Source: an uncultured Bacilli bacterium
GTDB taxonomy: Bacteria > Bacillota_I > Bacilli_A > RF39 > UBA660
Length of the DNA stretch: 51,464 nt
NCBI GenBank assembly: GCA_944358505.1
Contig: CALVRG010000011.1
Span: 1 to 51,464 of the forward strand
Direction of reading: 5' to 3'
Shown: positions 7,655 to 15,789 of the stretch, piece by piece
Position numbering within the stretch: position 1 is the stretch's first letter
Layout of the letters: the number at the start of each line of letters is the position of its first letter
Made by a program: the position numbers and the translations under genes
Notes under the pieces: model-generated
Seen by the model: only the letters and a program-made list of their open reading frames with translations
The model's database searches: none
What the model was told of the DNA's origin: nothing

Positions 7655-8345
7655 CTTCATTAGTGTTAGTTTCTTCTTCAGTAGTAGTACTATCAGTTGT
7701 TGTTTCTTTTTCCTCATCTTTTATTACTTGATCAAAATATTTACTAGGATCTACTACTTCACCTGATTTATATAATTCAAAATGTAAATGATTACCTAAA
7801 TCTTGATCTATAGTATTAGTACCACTTTTACCAATTACTTGTCCTTGTTTGACTGTATCATTTTTCTTAACTGATACTTCACTCAAACTTTGATAGCTAC
7901 TAATGAAGTCATTGTCATGCTTTATTTCTACAATTGTTCCAAGAAGTTCATCCTTTTTCACATCTATAACAGTTCCATCTAGCACTGCTACTATGTCAAA
8001 TGAATCTTTTAAGCCAAAATCTATACCAGAATTTTGAATATAAGTATTCTCATGATAAAGAATAGATTTTTCTTGAGAAGCGTTATCTGCTTGATAATCG
8101 TAGAAATACTTAAGTGTTTCTACTTGATCATTTGTGTAGGGTCTTATCATTTTTATTTCTTCTTTAATTACTTCTTGATCTTCACTTTCATCACTTATTA
8201 TTGATGAATTAACATATTCAACATCTTCTTGTATGTTATTCGCTTGCATGTTTTGACTTACAAAGAAAGCACCCATTCCTGTTAGAGAAAAAGCAATTAA
8301 ATAAGCACCAACTATAGCACTTTTCTTTAATCTTAATTTTTTCAT
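7644..8345 (-). CDS. spoIIQ: Stage II sporulation protein Q (SpoIIQ-like, LytM domain)
   Basis: Forespore membrane protein; in Bacillus its LytM domain meets SpoIIIAH from the mother cell to form the channel around the engulfed forespore. The 233-residue product has one N-terminal membrane helix (about 12-32), the SpoIIQ-specific region with MIRPYTNDQVETLKYFYDYQ and ILYHENTYIQNSGIDF, then a degenerate M23/LytM fold ending in GNHLHFELYKSGEVVDP. The first zinc ligand motif HxGxD reads NSGID, so the His is missing, as in the inactive B. subtilis protein. A T/E-rich tail ends the protein. RBS GAGGTGATGGATA. Closeness to mreB/mbl supports the orthology. Confidence 0.85.
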   Translation of the reverse strand: MKKLRLKKSAIVGAYLIAFSLTGMGAFFVSQNMQANNIQEDVEYVNSSIISDESEDQEVIKEEIKMIRPYTNDQVETLKYFYDYQADNASQEKSILYHENTYIQNSGIDFGLKDSFDIVAVLDGTVIDVKKDELLGTIVEIKHDNDFISSYQSLSEVSVKKNDTVKQGQVIGKSGTNTIDQDLGNHLHFELYKSGEVVDPSKYFDQVIKDEEKETTTDSTTTEEETNTNEETE

Positions 8346-8364
8346 TATCCATCACCTCATTAAG

Positions 8365-8392
8365 AGTTTTAACGAAAATAAAAAAATTATAC
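8365..8392 (-). promoter_or_regulatory. Possible sigma-F-type promoter of spoIIQ
   Basis: GTATA, 14 bases, GTTAAAACT on the minus strand, 20 bases before the spoIIQ ATG. It resembles the Bacillus sigma-F pattern (GywTA, about 15, GGnrAnAnT) but has T for the second G and a spacer one base short. No sigma-A promoter is obvious here. Confidence 0.3.
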
Positions 8393-8407
8393 TTTAAATT
8401 TTATTTT

Positions 8408-8605
8408 TTAAAAAATTATTGCAGATTCATAAATATCGTATATAAAGTTTGTTACTAAGTAAATGATTGCGATTGCTAAAAAGAAATAAAATACTCGAGC
8501 TTGCCAAATTTTATTTTTTTTAAAAATTGCATTAATATTTATAGAATCAAGACTCCATATTACTAATATTGTCATAATTAGGTATATAAAATATTTAACA
8601 CTCAT
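8408..8605 (-). CDS. DUF1146 small membrane protein (YwzB-like)
   Basis: A 65-residue protein with two hydrophobic helices (about 5-20 and 38-58) separated by FKKNKIWQARVFYF. This matches the DUF1146/YwzB family, which in Bacillus lies near murA, spoIID and the ATP synthase genes. The start overlaps the rpiB stop by 4 bases (ATGA), so the two are translated from one message. Function unknown; it may act at the membrane near wall synthesis, but only its location suggests this. Confidence 0.75.
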   Translation of the reverse strand: MSVKYFIYLIMTILVIWSLDSININAIFKKNKIWQARVFYFFLAIAIIYLVTNFIYDIYESAIIF

Positions 8606-9042
8606 TTTGTTTCCTCATATTTATTTATCTTATTTATTCTTCTAATATGTCTTTCTTCGTTTGAAAATGGAGTCGTAATAAAAGTAATAATTAAATTGTA
8701 AGCTTTTTTTAACTTCATATTTTCATTTAAACAAATGATGTTAGCATCATTATCAAGTCTTGTTTCTATTACATCTTTTTTACTTAAAATTCTCGCTGCT
8801 CTTATTCCTTTTACTTTATTACATGCTATAGATATGCCAATTCCACTACCACAGATGGCAATACCAAAATCTATTTCTTTATTAGCTAAGGCTGTTCCTA
8901 ATTTAAAAGCATAATCAGGGTAATCAACGCTCTCTAATCCTTTACAACCATAATCTATAACTTCATAATTAATATTTAACTTTTTTATTAATTCTTCTTT
9001 TAAATTATAGCCACGGTGATCACTTGTTATTCCTATTTTCAT
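8602..9042 (-). CDS. rpiB: Ribose-5-phosphate isomerase B
   Basis: Interconverts ribose-5-phosphate and ribulose-5-phosphate in the pentose phosphate pathway. The 146-residue sequence has the RpiB/LacA-B signatures: SDHRGYNLKEEL at the start, the active-site loop AICGSGIGISIACNKVKGIRAA with the catalytic Cys, and DANIICLNENM. The C-terminus (FSNEERHIRRI) supplies the phosphate-binding His and Arg. LacA/LacB are close relatives, but no galactose genes are nearby and the Bacillus orthologue (YwlF) lies in the same neighbourhood. RBS AAAGGAAAAAAAT. Confidence 0.93.
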   Translation of the reverse strand: MKIGITSDHRGYNLKEELIKKLNINYEVIDYGCKGLESVDYPDYAFKLGTALANKEIDFGIAICGSGIGISIACNKVKGIRAARILSKKDVIETRLDNDANIICLNENMKLKKAYNLIITFITTPFSNEERHIRRINKINKYEETK

Positions 9043-9138
9043 ATTTTTTTCCTTTCTTTTTGCTTATTAAATTTATAAATCATAAATACTGATAATATTA
9101 AACTTTATCTTCAATTTTATTATAACTCTAAATTATTG

Positions 9139-9166
9139 AAAAAAGAAGCTTATGCAGCTTCTTTTT
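9139..9166. terminator. Terminator after rpmE, stop codon at the stem-loop junction
   Basis: AAAAAGAAGCT / AGCTTCTTTTT with a 5-base loop. The minus-strand stem encodes the last Lys-Glu-Ala of L31 and the TAA lies at the loop. A/T runs flank both sides, so it could act in both directions. Confidence 0.8.
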
Positions 9167-9365
9167 GATTAAATCCATATTTTCTATTAAACTTGTCTAT
9201 TTGTCCTGCTTTTGATGCTCTTCCTTGTTTTCCTGTATAGAATGGATGACATTTAGAACATACTTCTACACTAATTTCATCTTTATTTGACATTATATTA
9301 AATGTTGCACCACAAGCACAAGTAACTTTACAAGGTCTGTAATTTGCTGGGTTATTTTTTGCCAT
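9150..9365 (-). CDS. rpmE: 50S ribosomal protein L31, zinc (C+) type
   Basis: A 71-residue large-subunit protein at the intersubunit bridge. It carries the Cys pairs of the zinc-binding form (PCKVTCACG and VCSKCHPFYTGKQ), unlike the zinc-free YtiA type. The start MAKNNPANYRPC follows GAAAGGAGAGAAAATA; a longer in-frame reading has no site. A nearly symmetrical dyad overlies a TATAAT upstream (separate entry). Its neighbours murA and prfA recall the rho-rpmE-prfA region of Bacillus. Confidence 0.95.
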   Translation of the reverse strand: MAKNNPANYRPCKVTCACGATFNIMSNKDEISVEVCSKCHPFYTGKQGRASKAGQIDKFNRKYGFNQKEAA

Positions 9366-9408
9366 TATTTTCTCTCCTTTCGCCATGATAAATAATATCA
9401 TAGAAATT

Positions 9409-9431
9409 GTTTACTTATATTATAGGTAAAC
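9409..9431. promoter_or_regulatory. 23-bp dyad over the rpmE -10 region
   Basis: Arms GTTTAC and GTAAAC, 11 bases apart, with further symmetry inside (TATA/TATA). The minus-strand half contains TATAAT. The placement and symmetry suggest an operator for a dimeric repressor; it does not match the Bacillus Zur box that I know. Confidence 0.4.
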
Positions 9432-9458
9432 TGATTCGCTACTTAATATATCAAAATT

Positions 9459-10190
9459 TTATTGATTTGGCAAGTACTTTTCTATTATTTTATTGGCTAT
9501 ATCTTCATATGCTCTTGTTGAAGGATAAAAATTAGTAGGATTAGGTAAATAATCTTTATTCTTTTTAAAAGTATTATATATATCTAAATATTCTATATCA
9601 TATTTTGCTGTAATTTTTTTTGTTTTAGTAATCAAGTATGAGTATAATCTTTCTATAATTATACTGTTATTATTGATAGTATTATAGTATCCAATTAAAA
9701 TAATATTTCCCTTAGCATATTTTCTTATTTCATTTAAAAGACTATCTAAACTTTTTAAGTTAGAATTTGCAATTTCAATAATATTTTCATTTGTTAGAGT
9801 TTCCACAGTATTTGTGGAAAAAGTTATTTTACTTAAAATGTCATCCGTTCCTATTGATAATGTTACTAAATTAGATTCGCGAAGGCATTTTTTTATAGAT
9901 AAAGATTGATTATTTTTAGTTATAGTTTTATTTATTTTTATATCATTTAATAAGTCTGTTATTCTGGTTCCACTTGATGAAAAAGTATTATTATATTTCT
10001 TTAACATATTTTTATCTTTAAGATAATTTGCAATATACTTACTATAACCATAGTTTGTATTACCATTTGCATCCATTCCTAAACTAAGAGAATCCCCAAT
10101 TGAAATATAATTTATTTTTTCTGTATGATTAAAATAATATATTGTATATACTATTATAATTAAAATTAATAAACAAAATATTTTTTTCAT
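9459..10190 (-). CDS. SGNH/GDSL-like membrane-anchored protein with altered catalytic residues
   Basis: A 243-residue protein with one N-terminal membrane helix (about 4-20), so the rest faces the outside. Block I is clear (ISIGDSLSLGMD, Ser34), the usual nucleophile of SGNH esterases. The block III GxND reads GTDD (114-117), and the block V DxxHP reads TNFYP (219-223), so the expected Asn, Asp and His are Asp, Thr and Tyr. It resembles the YpmR-type extracellular lipase-like family. It may be a non-catalytic relative or use different residues. RBS AGGTGATATTTA. The gene starts directly after the murA terminator. Confidence 0.7.
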   Translation of the reverse strand: MKKIFCLLILIIIVYTIYYFNHTEKINYISIGDSLSLGMDANGNTNYGYSKYIANYLKDKNMLKKYNNTFSSSGTRITDLLNDIKINKTITKNNQSLSIKKCLRESNLVTLSIGTDDILSKITFSTNTVETLTNENIIEIANSNLKSLDSLLNEIRKYAKGNIILIGYYNTINNNSIIIERLYSYLITKTKKITAKYDIEYLDIYNTFKKNKDYLPNPTNFYPSTRAYEDIANKIIEKYLPNQ

Positions 10191-10205
10191 TAAATATCAC
10201 CTAAA

Positions 10206-10250
10206 AAAGACTAGAGTTATATACTATATTTATATTTCTCTAATCTTTTT
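10206..10250 (-). terminator. Intrinsic terminator between murA and the SGNH-like gene
   Basis: Minus strand AAAAAAGATTAGAG pairs with CTCTAGTCTTTTTT (one U-G pair) across a loop of about 20 bases, ending in six Us. The ribosome-binding site of the next gene follows at once. Confidence 0.55.
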
Positions 10251-10255
10251 TTAGC

Positions 10256-10288
10256 ACTGTTTTTAATACTGTTTTTAGTATTGTTTTA
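10256..10288 (+). repeat. Three imperfect 12-bp tandem repeats
   Basis: ACTGTTTTTA at 10256 and 10268 and a diverged copy ATTGTTTTA at 10280, period 12, between murA and its terminator. Purpose unknown; may be simple slippage. Confidence 0.5.
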
Positions 10289-10321
10289 TTAACTTTTAGT
10301 AATGCTTAAGTATTTTATTAA

Positions 10322-11575
10322 TTATATTTCTTTAAGCTCTAAGCTTGCTCCTACATCGATTAATTTTTCAACAATATTCTCATAGCCCCTTAAGATATGT
10401 TCAACATTAGTGATTTTAGTAGTTCCTTTTGCCATTAAACCTGCTATAACTAGTGCTGCTCCAGCTCTTAAGTCCGTAGCAACTACATCAGTTCCAATTA
10501 GCTTTGTTGGACCAATTATAGTAGAATTCTGATTTTTTACTCTAATATCTGCTCCCATTTGATTTAAATAAGGTATATGCATAAATCTATTCTCATAAAT
10601 CGTTTCTTCTATTTTACTTTTACCATTGCACATAGTAAGAAGTGGGGTAAGTGGCTGTTGAAGATCAGTTGCAAAACCAGGATATGTTTGTGTTTTAACA
10701 TTTATAGGATTGTAATTATTTCCGCTACTTACAATTATATAATCAGCTCCAATATCTAAAAATACTCCCATTTCTTCCAATTTACTTGTTAATGCTTCAA
10801 TATGTTCAGGAATAATATTGGATATTTTTAAATTATTACCAATTGCTGCTCCTAAAATAACATAAGTTCCTGCTTCGATTCTATCTGGTATTACTTCATG
10901 AAAACATTTTCCTAGTTTTTCAACACCCACTATTTCAATACTACTTGTTCCTGCTCCCCTTATTTTTGCACCCATATTGTTTAAAAGTGTTGCTACATTT
11001 ACAATTTCTGGCTCTTTGGCAGCATTATCTATAATAGTTGTTCCTTTAGCAAGTACTGCTGCTAACATAATATTTATAGTGGCACCAACGCTTGCAAAGT
11101 CTAAGTATATATTAGTTCCCTTTAATTCTTTTGCTTCTACAGTATATATGTTATCATTATTAGTTACCTTTGCACCTAAAGCTTCAAATCCTTTTAAATG
11201 CAAATTAATTGGTCTGGCACCTATAGAACATCCTCCTGGTAAGGCCATTGTTACCTTTTTATATTTTCCAAGTAGTGCTCCCATAAAGTAATATGATGCC
11301 CTCAACTTTTTTGTATACATACTTGGTATTTCTTTATTTTGCATATTTGAACTATTTATTACTAGACTCTCAGTAGCCCTTTTTACATCAACATTTAAAA
11401 ATTCTAGTATTTCACAAAGTGCTTCCGTATCAGTAATATTTGGAACATTGCAAATAGTTACTTCTTCACTTGAAAGAACTGCTGCTGGAATTAAAGCAAC
11501 TACACTATTTTTTGCACCACTTATTCTAATCGTTCCACTTAAAGGTTTACCTCCTTTTATTTCTAACATTTTCAT
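10322..11575 (-). CDS. murA: UDP-N-acetylglucosamine 1-carboxyvinyltransferase (MurA, MurZ-like copy)
   Basis: First committed step of peptidoglycan synthesis: transfers enolpyruvate from PEP to UDP-GlcNAc; target of fosfomycin. The 417 residues are full length. Visible: substrate-binding GAKNS (20-24), active-site loop LPGGCSIGARPI with Cys116 (so predicted fosfomycin-sensitive), YPGFATDLQQP, and DLRAGAALVIAGL near the C-terminus. It follows fba closely and likely shares its promoter. Beside fba and rpmE, its position matches Bacillus murAB (murZ). RBS AGTGATTAAAT. No second murA is seen in the window. Confidence 0.96.
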   Translation of the reverse strand: MKMLEIKGGKPLSGTIRISGAKNSVVALIPAAVLSSEEVTICNVPNITDTEALCEILEFLNVDVKRATESLVINSSNMQNKEIPSMYTKKLRASYYFMGALLGKYKKVTMALPGGCSIGARPINLHLKGFEALGAKVTNNDNIYTVEAKELKGTNIYLDFASVGATINIMLAAVLAKGTTIIDNAAKEPEIVNVATLLNNMGAKIRGAGTSSIEIVGVEKLGKCFHEVIPDRIEAGTYVILGAAIGNNLKISNIIPEHIEALTSKLEEMGVFLDIGADYIIVSSGNNYNPINVKTQTYPGFATDLQQPLTPLLTMCNGKSKIEETIYENRFMHIPYLNQMGADIRVKNQNSTIIGPTKLIGTDVVATDLRAGAALVIAGLMAKGTTKITNVEHILRGYENIVEKLIDVGASLELKEI

Positions 11576-11597
11576 ATTTAATCACTACTTTCTTACA

Positions 11598-12473
11598 TTA
11601 TATTATATCATTTTTTTCTTTTTTGGGACTAATGTGATTTGGGTTAAATACATCTACAAGCTCATTTATTTTTTCTTTTATACTAGTCTCACCACTACTT
11701 ATTAGTTTTCTAGGATCATAAACATTTGGGTGTTCTTTGATAAAGGTTAGAACATCATTATGCCAAGTTACTTGCAATTCTGTGTTTATATTTATTTTAC
11801 TTATACCACAACTAATAGCTTTTTTTATCATATTATAAGGAATACCTGTTCCTCCATGTAAAACTAGGGGAATTAACAAGTTTTCATTTATTTCTTTCAT
11901 TCTATTAAAATCTAAATTTGGTTCTCCTTTATATAATCCATGAACAGATCCAAGTGCTGGTGCTAAAGCATCAATTCCTGTTTTACTTAGTTCAATGCAG
12001 TCTTCCAAAGTAGCTCTAAAAACATCGCCATAAACATTATCTTCAGTACCACCAACATGACCTACTTCAGCTTCTACTGAGACACCTTTTGAATGTGCAT
12101 ATTCTACTACTTCCTTTGTTATTTTTTTATTTGTTTCTAAATCATATTTACTAGCATCTATCATAACAGATGTAAAGCCTGCATCTACTGCTTCTTTACA
12201 TTTTTCAAAACTACTGCCATGATCTAAATGAAGACACACAGGGATAGTTATTTTTAAATCCTTGATTAGACCTTCTACCAAAGATCTTATAGTATAAAAG
12301 CCTCCCATATATTTAGCAGCACCCTCACTAACTCCTAAAATAACAGGAAGATTTTCTTCTTGCATTTGTTCTAATATGTATTTTGTCCACTCTAAATTAT
12401 TGATATTAAAATGTGGTACAGCATATTTTTCTTTTTTTGCCGAATTTAACATTTCATTAAAATTTACTAACAT
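11598..12473 (-). CDS. fba: Class II fructose-1,6-bisphosphate aldolase
   Basis: Zinc-dependent glycolytic enzyme that splits fructose-1,6-bisphosphate into DHAP and glyceraldehyde-3-phosphate. 291 residues. Motifs: [10 protein letters not shown], the catalytic Asp84 and zinc His85 in [30 protein letters not shown] and [24 protein letters not shown] lies 6 bases before the chosen ATG; an in-frame GTG three codons upstream sits in that site. A strong promoter precedes it and murA follows after 22 bases, probably as one operon. The order matches Bacillus fbaA-murAB. Confidence 0.96.
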   Translation of the reverse strand: MLVNFNEMLNSAKKEKYAVPHFNINNLEWTKYILEQMQEENLPVILGVSEGAAKYMGGFYTIRSLVEGLIKDLKITIPVCLHLDHGSSFEKCKEAVDAGFTSVMIDASKYDLETNKKITKEVVEYAHSKGVSVEAEVGHVGGTEDNVYGDVFRATLEDCIELSKTGIDALAPALGSVHGLYKGEPNLDFNRMKEINENLLIPLVLHGGTGIPYNMIKKAISCGISKININTELQVTWHNDVLTFIKEHPNVYDPRKLISSGETSIKEKINELVDVFNPNHISPKKEKNDII

Positions 12474-12494
12474 AAACAACACCTTTCTATATAT

Positions 12495-12523
12495 ATCATA
12501 AGCAATTATATAATCTTTGTCAA
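12495..12523 (-). promoter_or_regulatory. Strong sigma-A promoter of fba-murA
   Basis: TTGACA, 17 bases, TATGAT, close upstream of the fba RBS. It directly follows the terminator of the upstream small ORF. Confidence 0.8.
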
Positions 12524-12553
12524 AAGAAAAAGAAGCATATTTTAGCCTCTTTT
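12521..12553 (-). terminator. Terminator of the 34-codon ORF, stop codon in the loop
   Basis: AAAAGAGGC / GCTTCTTTT (one G-U pair) with an 8-base loop beginning with the TAA of the small ORF, then a U-rich tail. Confidence 0.7.
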
Positions 12554-12646
12554 AATCTTGGGTTTACAATAATACTCTAATGGAAGTATTTCTTTTCTTA
12601 TAATTTCTTCCATTTCTTCAGTATTAATCATTCTTTTTTCCTGCAT
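12542..12646 (-). CDS. Conserved-looking 34-residue ORF
   Basis: Starts [20 protein letters not shown] and ends [13 protein letters not shown]. It has a good site (GGGTGATATTTA before the ATG), the same style as neighbouring genes, and a terminator whose loop holds its stop codon. That full gene outfit makes chance unlikely. It has an acidic N-terminal helix, a single Cys and a basic end, and no membrane segment. No family is recognised. Confidence 0.6.
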   Translation of the reverse strand: MQEKRMINTEEMEEIIRKEILPLEYYCKPKIKRG

Positions 12647-12686
12647 TAAATATCACCCATTTATAGTTTTTACTATTTTTATCTGA

Positions 12687-13223
12687 TTATTCAAAAAAAT
12701 AATAAACTGCTAATAATAATAAAATTATACTACCTATAACATTGGCAATTTTACCAAATTTTAATGTTAAAAAATTACCTATGTTAAGACCTATATATGT
12801 AAATATAAAACTACATACAGAAAAAATAATTCCTGCTAATAATATATTATTTTCATGAGTCCCTAAAGCTATACCAACAGAAAAACTATCTATACTAACA
12901 CTAAAACCAAATAAGAAAGCACTAGCTAAATTTTTGAAGTCTTTTTTTTCTTCTTCTAATTCTTTTATATTTAGTAACATTTCTATACTAAGTATTGTAA
13001 ATATAATTCCTACTAATATATCAGGATTACTAATAATATGATTTACTATAAATAATCCTAGGAGGCTTCCTAAAATGGGCATTACAAAATGAAATATTCC
13101 TACTGTTATACTTAAAAAATTTTTAATTTTTTTAGATAAGTTTAAGGTCCCATAGACAATTGATAAAGAAAATGCATCCATACTTAAGCCTATTGCTATG
13201 ATAATAAGTTCAAAAATTCCCAC
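12687..13223 (-). CDS. mntP: Manganese efflux pump MntP
   Basis: Six-helix membrane exporter that removes excess Mn(II). The 178-residue protein is an internal two-fold repeat: both halves carry the metal-site Asp motif (GLSMDAFSLSI and GFSVSIDSFSVGIALG). YtaF-type proteins are similar, but length and position agree with Bacillus YwlD/MntP, which lies near spoIIR and prmC. The start is a GTG after AGGTGATATTT; the in-frame GTG upstream lies in that site. The site itself can be covered by a hairpin (separate entry). No yybP-ykoY manganese riboswitch was recognised. Confidence 0.9.
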   Translation of the reverse strand: MGIFELIIIAIGLSMDAFSLSIVYGTLNLSKKIKNFLSITVGIFHFVMPILGSLLGLFIVNHIISNPDILVGIIFTILSIEMLLNIKELEEEKKDFKNLASAFLFGFSVSIDSFSVGIALGTHENNILLAGIIFSVCSFIFTYIGLNIGNFLTLKFGKIANVIGSIILLLLAVYYFFE

Positions 13224-13227
13224 AAAT

Positions 13228-13256
13228 ATCACCTATTTGATTTTATTCAAATAGGT
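13228..13256 (-). promoter_or_regulatory. Hairpin covering the mntP ribosome-binding site
   Basis: ACCTATTTGA pairs perfectly with TCAAATAGGT (10 bp, 6-base loop). The right arm contains the AGGT of the AGGTGAT site. On the minus strand no U-run follows, so it is not a terminator for spoIIR. Confidence 0.5.
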
Positions 13257-13265
13257 ATTTTTTTA

Positions 13266-13793
13266 TTATAAGTATTTATCTATCATTTCTTTTACGTATG
13301 ATTTATATTCAATATCAGTTGTATTATTATTTTCCCCTTCCATTAAACATAATGGTGGGAAAAGTACGCACCACCAATTCTCTCCGTTACCATTTCCTAA
13401 TGTTACAACTAATGATTCGTAATACCCTTCTTCATAAATTACACCTTTATAATTTTTTTCCGGAAAATAGTTAAGTCCAAAATTAACTTTATATGCTGTA
13501 TTTATTTGATTTGTTAAAAGTGTTCTTTGAACTAAACTTTCAAAATGACTTTGATTTTCTTTTAGTATTGTTCTTGTTTCATTAATATTATTACTATTTT
13601 TTAATAGTTCTATTAAATCTTGTTCTAAAACATCTTTTATTATATTTTTAGTTTGTTGATCTTCTATAGTATTAGATTCTGCTACTACTCTAAATCTAAT
13701 TGCTTCATCAGGAATTATTATTTCTTCACTTTCTTTATTTGCATTTGGTATAAATACTAAGACAAGACTTGCTAGAATTAAATATTTTTTCAT
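13266..13793 (-). CDS. spoIIR: Stage II sporulation protein R
   Basis: Secreted signalling protein; in Bacillus it is made in the forespore under sigma-F and activates the SpoIIGA protease, which processes pro-sigma-E in the mother cell. 175 residues with a short N-terminal signal (KKYLILASLVLVFIP). Family signatures: IRFRVVAESNTIEDQQTKN, the FGLNYFPEKNYKGVIYEEG stretch, and the hallmark GNGENWWCVLFPPLC. It lies beside prmC and prfA exactly as in Bacillus. Its ribosome-binding site lies in a hairpin (separate entry). Confidence 0.93.
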   Translation of the reverse strand: MKKYLILASLVLVFIPNANKESEEIIIPDEAIRFRVVAESNTIEDQQTKNIIKDVLEQDLIELLKNSNNINETRTILKENQSHFESLVQRTLLTNQINTAYKVNFGLNYFPEKNYKGVIYEEGYYESLVVTLGNGNGENWWCVLFPPLCLMEGENNNTTDIEYKSYVKEMIDKYL

Positions 13794-13796
13794 ATA

Positions 13797-13838
13797 AAAA
13801 TATCACCCTTTCTTTACTTAATTAATGAGTGATATTTT
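13797..13838 (-). promoter_or_regulatory. Hairpin that hides the spoIIR ribosome-binding site, or terminator of prmC
   Basis: AAAATATCACTC pairs with GGGTGATATTTT (12 bp, one U-G pair) across an 18-base loop. The right arm includes GGGTGAT, the spoIIR site, and ends in Us just before the ATG, so it could also stop transcripts from prmC. Confidence 0.55.
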
Positions 13839-13844
13839 ATTTTT

Positions 13845-14672
13845 TTAATCATTATTCTTTTCGACAAAAATCATTCTATCTTTATTACTTAAATCTTTTT
13901 TATTAATTACTTTACTATTAGGTATAGTATTCTCTATTATATTTTTTAATTTTTCTCCCTTAAGATAGTCTATTTCAAAAGCAACTAAATAACTATCTTT
14001 TAAATATTTATTTATATCTTTAAGTATTTTTTTATAGCAATCAAGGCCATCTATTCCTCCATATAAAGCAAGATGTGGTTCATTGTTTTTTACTATCTCT
14101 TCTATTTCTTCATTTGTTTCTATGTATGGTGGATTAGATACAATAATATCATATTTTTCTTCTTTAATATTACTAAACCAATCACTTAAGATGAATTTTA
14201 CTTTTAGATTTAAGTTTTTAGCATTTGTTTTTGCAACTTCTAAGGCTTCATTGCTGATATCTGTTAATGTCACTTCTGCTTCTTCAAAAAATTTTTTTAG
14301 ACTTAAACCAATAACTCCACTACCACATCCTAAATCAAGAATTTTAGGCTTTTTAATTTTTTTAGTGATTAAATAACTTTTAATATATTCTACTAACTCT
14401 TCTGTTTCAAATCTTGGTATTAGAACATTTTCATTGACTATAAATTTTGATCCATAGAAATTAACATGACCTATTACGTATTGAATAGGTCTATTTGCTT
14501 TTAAAGCCTCTAAGCTTTTTTTATAAATATTTATTGTATTTGTTGGTACTTCTTTATCAAGCATTGTTAATAGTTCTAATGGATTCACTGATAAAAATGA
14601 TGCTAATAACATTTTAGCATGAGCGCTATTAGTATATTTTTTACCATAAACTATTAATTCTTCTATTGTCAT
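13845..14672 (-). CDS. prmC: Release factor glutamine methyltransferase PrmC (HemK)
   Basis: Methylates the Gln of the GGQ motif in release factors using SAM. 275 residues: an N-terminal helical domain (1-85) and a Rossmann methyltransferase domain with SAM motif ILDLGCGSGVIGLSL and the signature IIVSNPPYIE (NPPY). The ATG shares its A with the prfA TAA, so it is coupled to its own substrate's gene, as in most Bacilli. Confidence 0.96.
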   Translation of the reverse strand: MTIEELIVYGKKYTNSAHAKMLLASFLSVNPLELLTMLDKEVPTNTINIYKKSLEALKANRPIQYVIGHVNFYGSKFIVNENVLIPRFETEELVEYIKSYLITKKIKKPKILDLGCGSGVIGLSLKKFFEEAEVTLTDISNEALEVAKTNAKNLNLKVKFILSDWFSNIKEEKYDIIVSNPPYIETNEEIEEIVKNNEPHLALYGGIDGLDCYKKILKDINKYLKDSYLVAFEIDYLKGEKLKNIIENTIPNSKVINKKDLSNKDRMIFVEKNND

Positions 14673-15730
14673 TATTTTTCTCCTGCAAGCTGTCTTCTTT
14701 GATCTTCCATTGTTAATGCTTCTATTATTTCCATTAAATCACCATTCATAACTCTATCTAAATTATTTGTAGTAAAGCTAATACGGTGATCTGTTACTCT
14801 ATTTTGTGGATAATTATAAGTTCTTATCTTTTCAGCTCTGTCTCCTGTTCCAATTTTACTACGACGTGACTCTCCTAATTCTTCTTCTTTTTTACGTAAT
14901 TCTTGTTCGTAGAGTCTTGCTTTTAATACTTTCATTGCTTGTTCTTTATTTTGAATTTGACTTCTTTCATTTTGACAAGTTACTACAGTATTTGTTGGTA
15001 AGTGAGTAATTCTAACTGCACTATCTGTTGTATTTACACCTTGTCCTCCACATCCTGACGATCTATAAATATCTATTCTAAGATCAGCTGGATTAATTTC
15101 TATATTAACGTCTTCTGCTTCAGGCATTACTAAAACGGTAGCAGTAGAAGTTTGAATTCTACCATTGCTTTCTGTAACAGGTATTCTTTGAACTCTATGT
15201 GAACCACTTTCATATTTTAATTTCGAATAAGCACCATTTCCTTTTACCATAAATTCTATTTGACTAAAACCTCCAGCAGTTCCTTCTTCAGCATCTATTA
15301 ATTCTGTTTTAAATCCAACCTTTTCAGCATATTTAGTGTACATTCTGTAAAGATCTCCAGCAAATATATTAGCTTCATCTCCCCCTGCTGCACCTCTTAT
15401 TTCTACAATAACATTCTTGTTATCATTTGGATCCTTTGGTATTAATAATACTTCTAAATCTTGCTCTAGTTTTTCTTTTTTTGATTCTAAATCTTTTAAT
15501 TCCTCTTTAGCTATTTCTTTTAATTCTTCATCTTTTAACATTTCTCTAGTTTCAGGAATATCATTTAAAACTTTTTTATATTCTTGATAAACTTTTACTA
15601 CTTCTTCAAGGTCTGCCAATTCTTTTGATAACTCTCTTGTCTTATTAATATTTTTTAATACTTCTTCGCTCATCAAAGTTTGTTGCAATTCTAAGTATTT
15701 TTTTTCTGTAGCTTCAAGTCGTTCTAACAT
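14672..15730 (-). CDS. prfA: Peptide chain release factor 1
   Basis: Reads UAA and UAG and releases the finished protein. 352 residues, standard length. The codon-reading loop region reads [14 protein letters not shown] and the peptidyl-tRNA hydrolysis motif GGQ is in [19 protein letters not shown]-terminal [13 protein letters not shown] is typical of RF1. RBS AAAGGACTGGTATT. It is followed by its modifying enzyme gene prmC with a one-base overlap. Confidence 0.97.
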   Translation of the reverse strand: MLERLEATEKKYLELQQTLMSEEVLKNINKTRELSKELADLEEVVKVYQEYKKVLNDIPETREMLKDEELKEIAKEELKDLESKKEKLEQDLEVLLIPKDPNDNKNVIVEIRGAAGGDEANIFAGDLYRMYTKYAEKVGFKTELIDAEEGTAGGFSQIEFMVKGNGAYSKLKYESGSHRVQRIPVTESNGRIQTSTATVLVMPEAEDVNIEINPADLRIDIYRSSGCGGQGVNTTDSAVRITHLPTNTVVTCQNERSQIQNKEQAMKVLKARLYEQELRKKEEELGESRRSKIGTGDRAEKIRTYNYPQNRVTDHRISFTTNNLDRVMNGDLMEIIEALTMEDQRRQLAGEK

Positions 15731-15756
15731 AATACCAGTCCTTTCTTTTCTATGTA

Positions 15757-15786
15757 ATTATAACATATTGAACAAATATATAGCAA
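15757..15786 (-). promoter_or_regulatory. Promoter of prfA-prmC
   Basis: TTGCTA, 18 bases, TATAAT with a TGT before the -10, located after the rpoE terminator. Confidence 0.6.
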
Positions 15787-15789
15787 CTA

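Noticed and set aside
13224..13265. yybP-ykoY manganese riboswitch before mntP
   Set aside because: The gap is far too short and shows only one hairpin.
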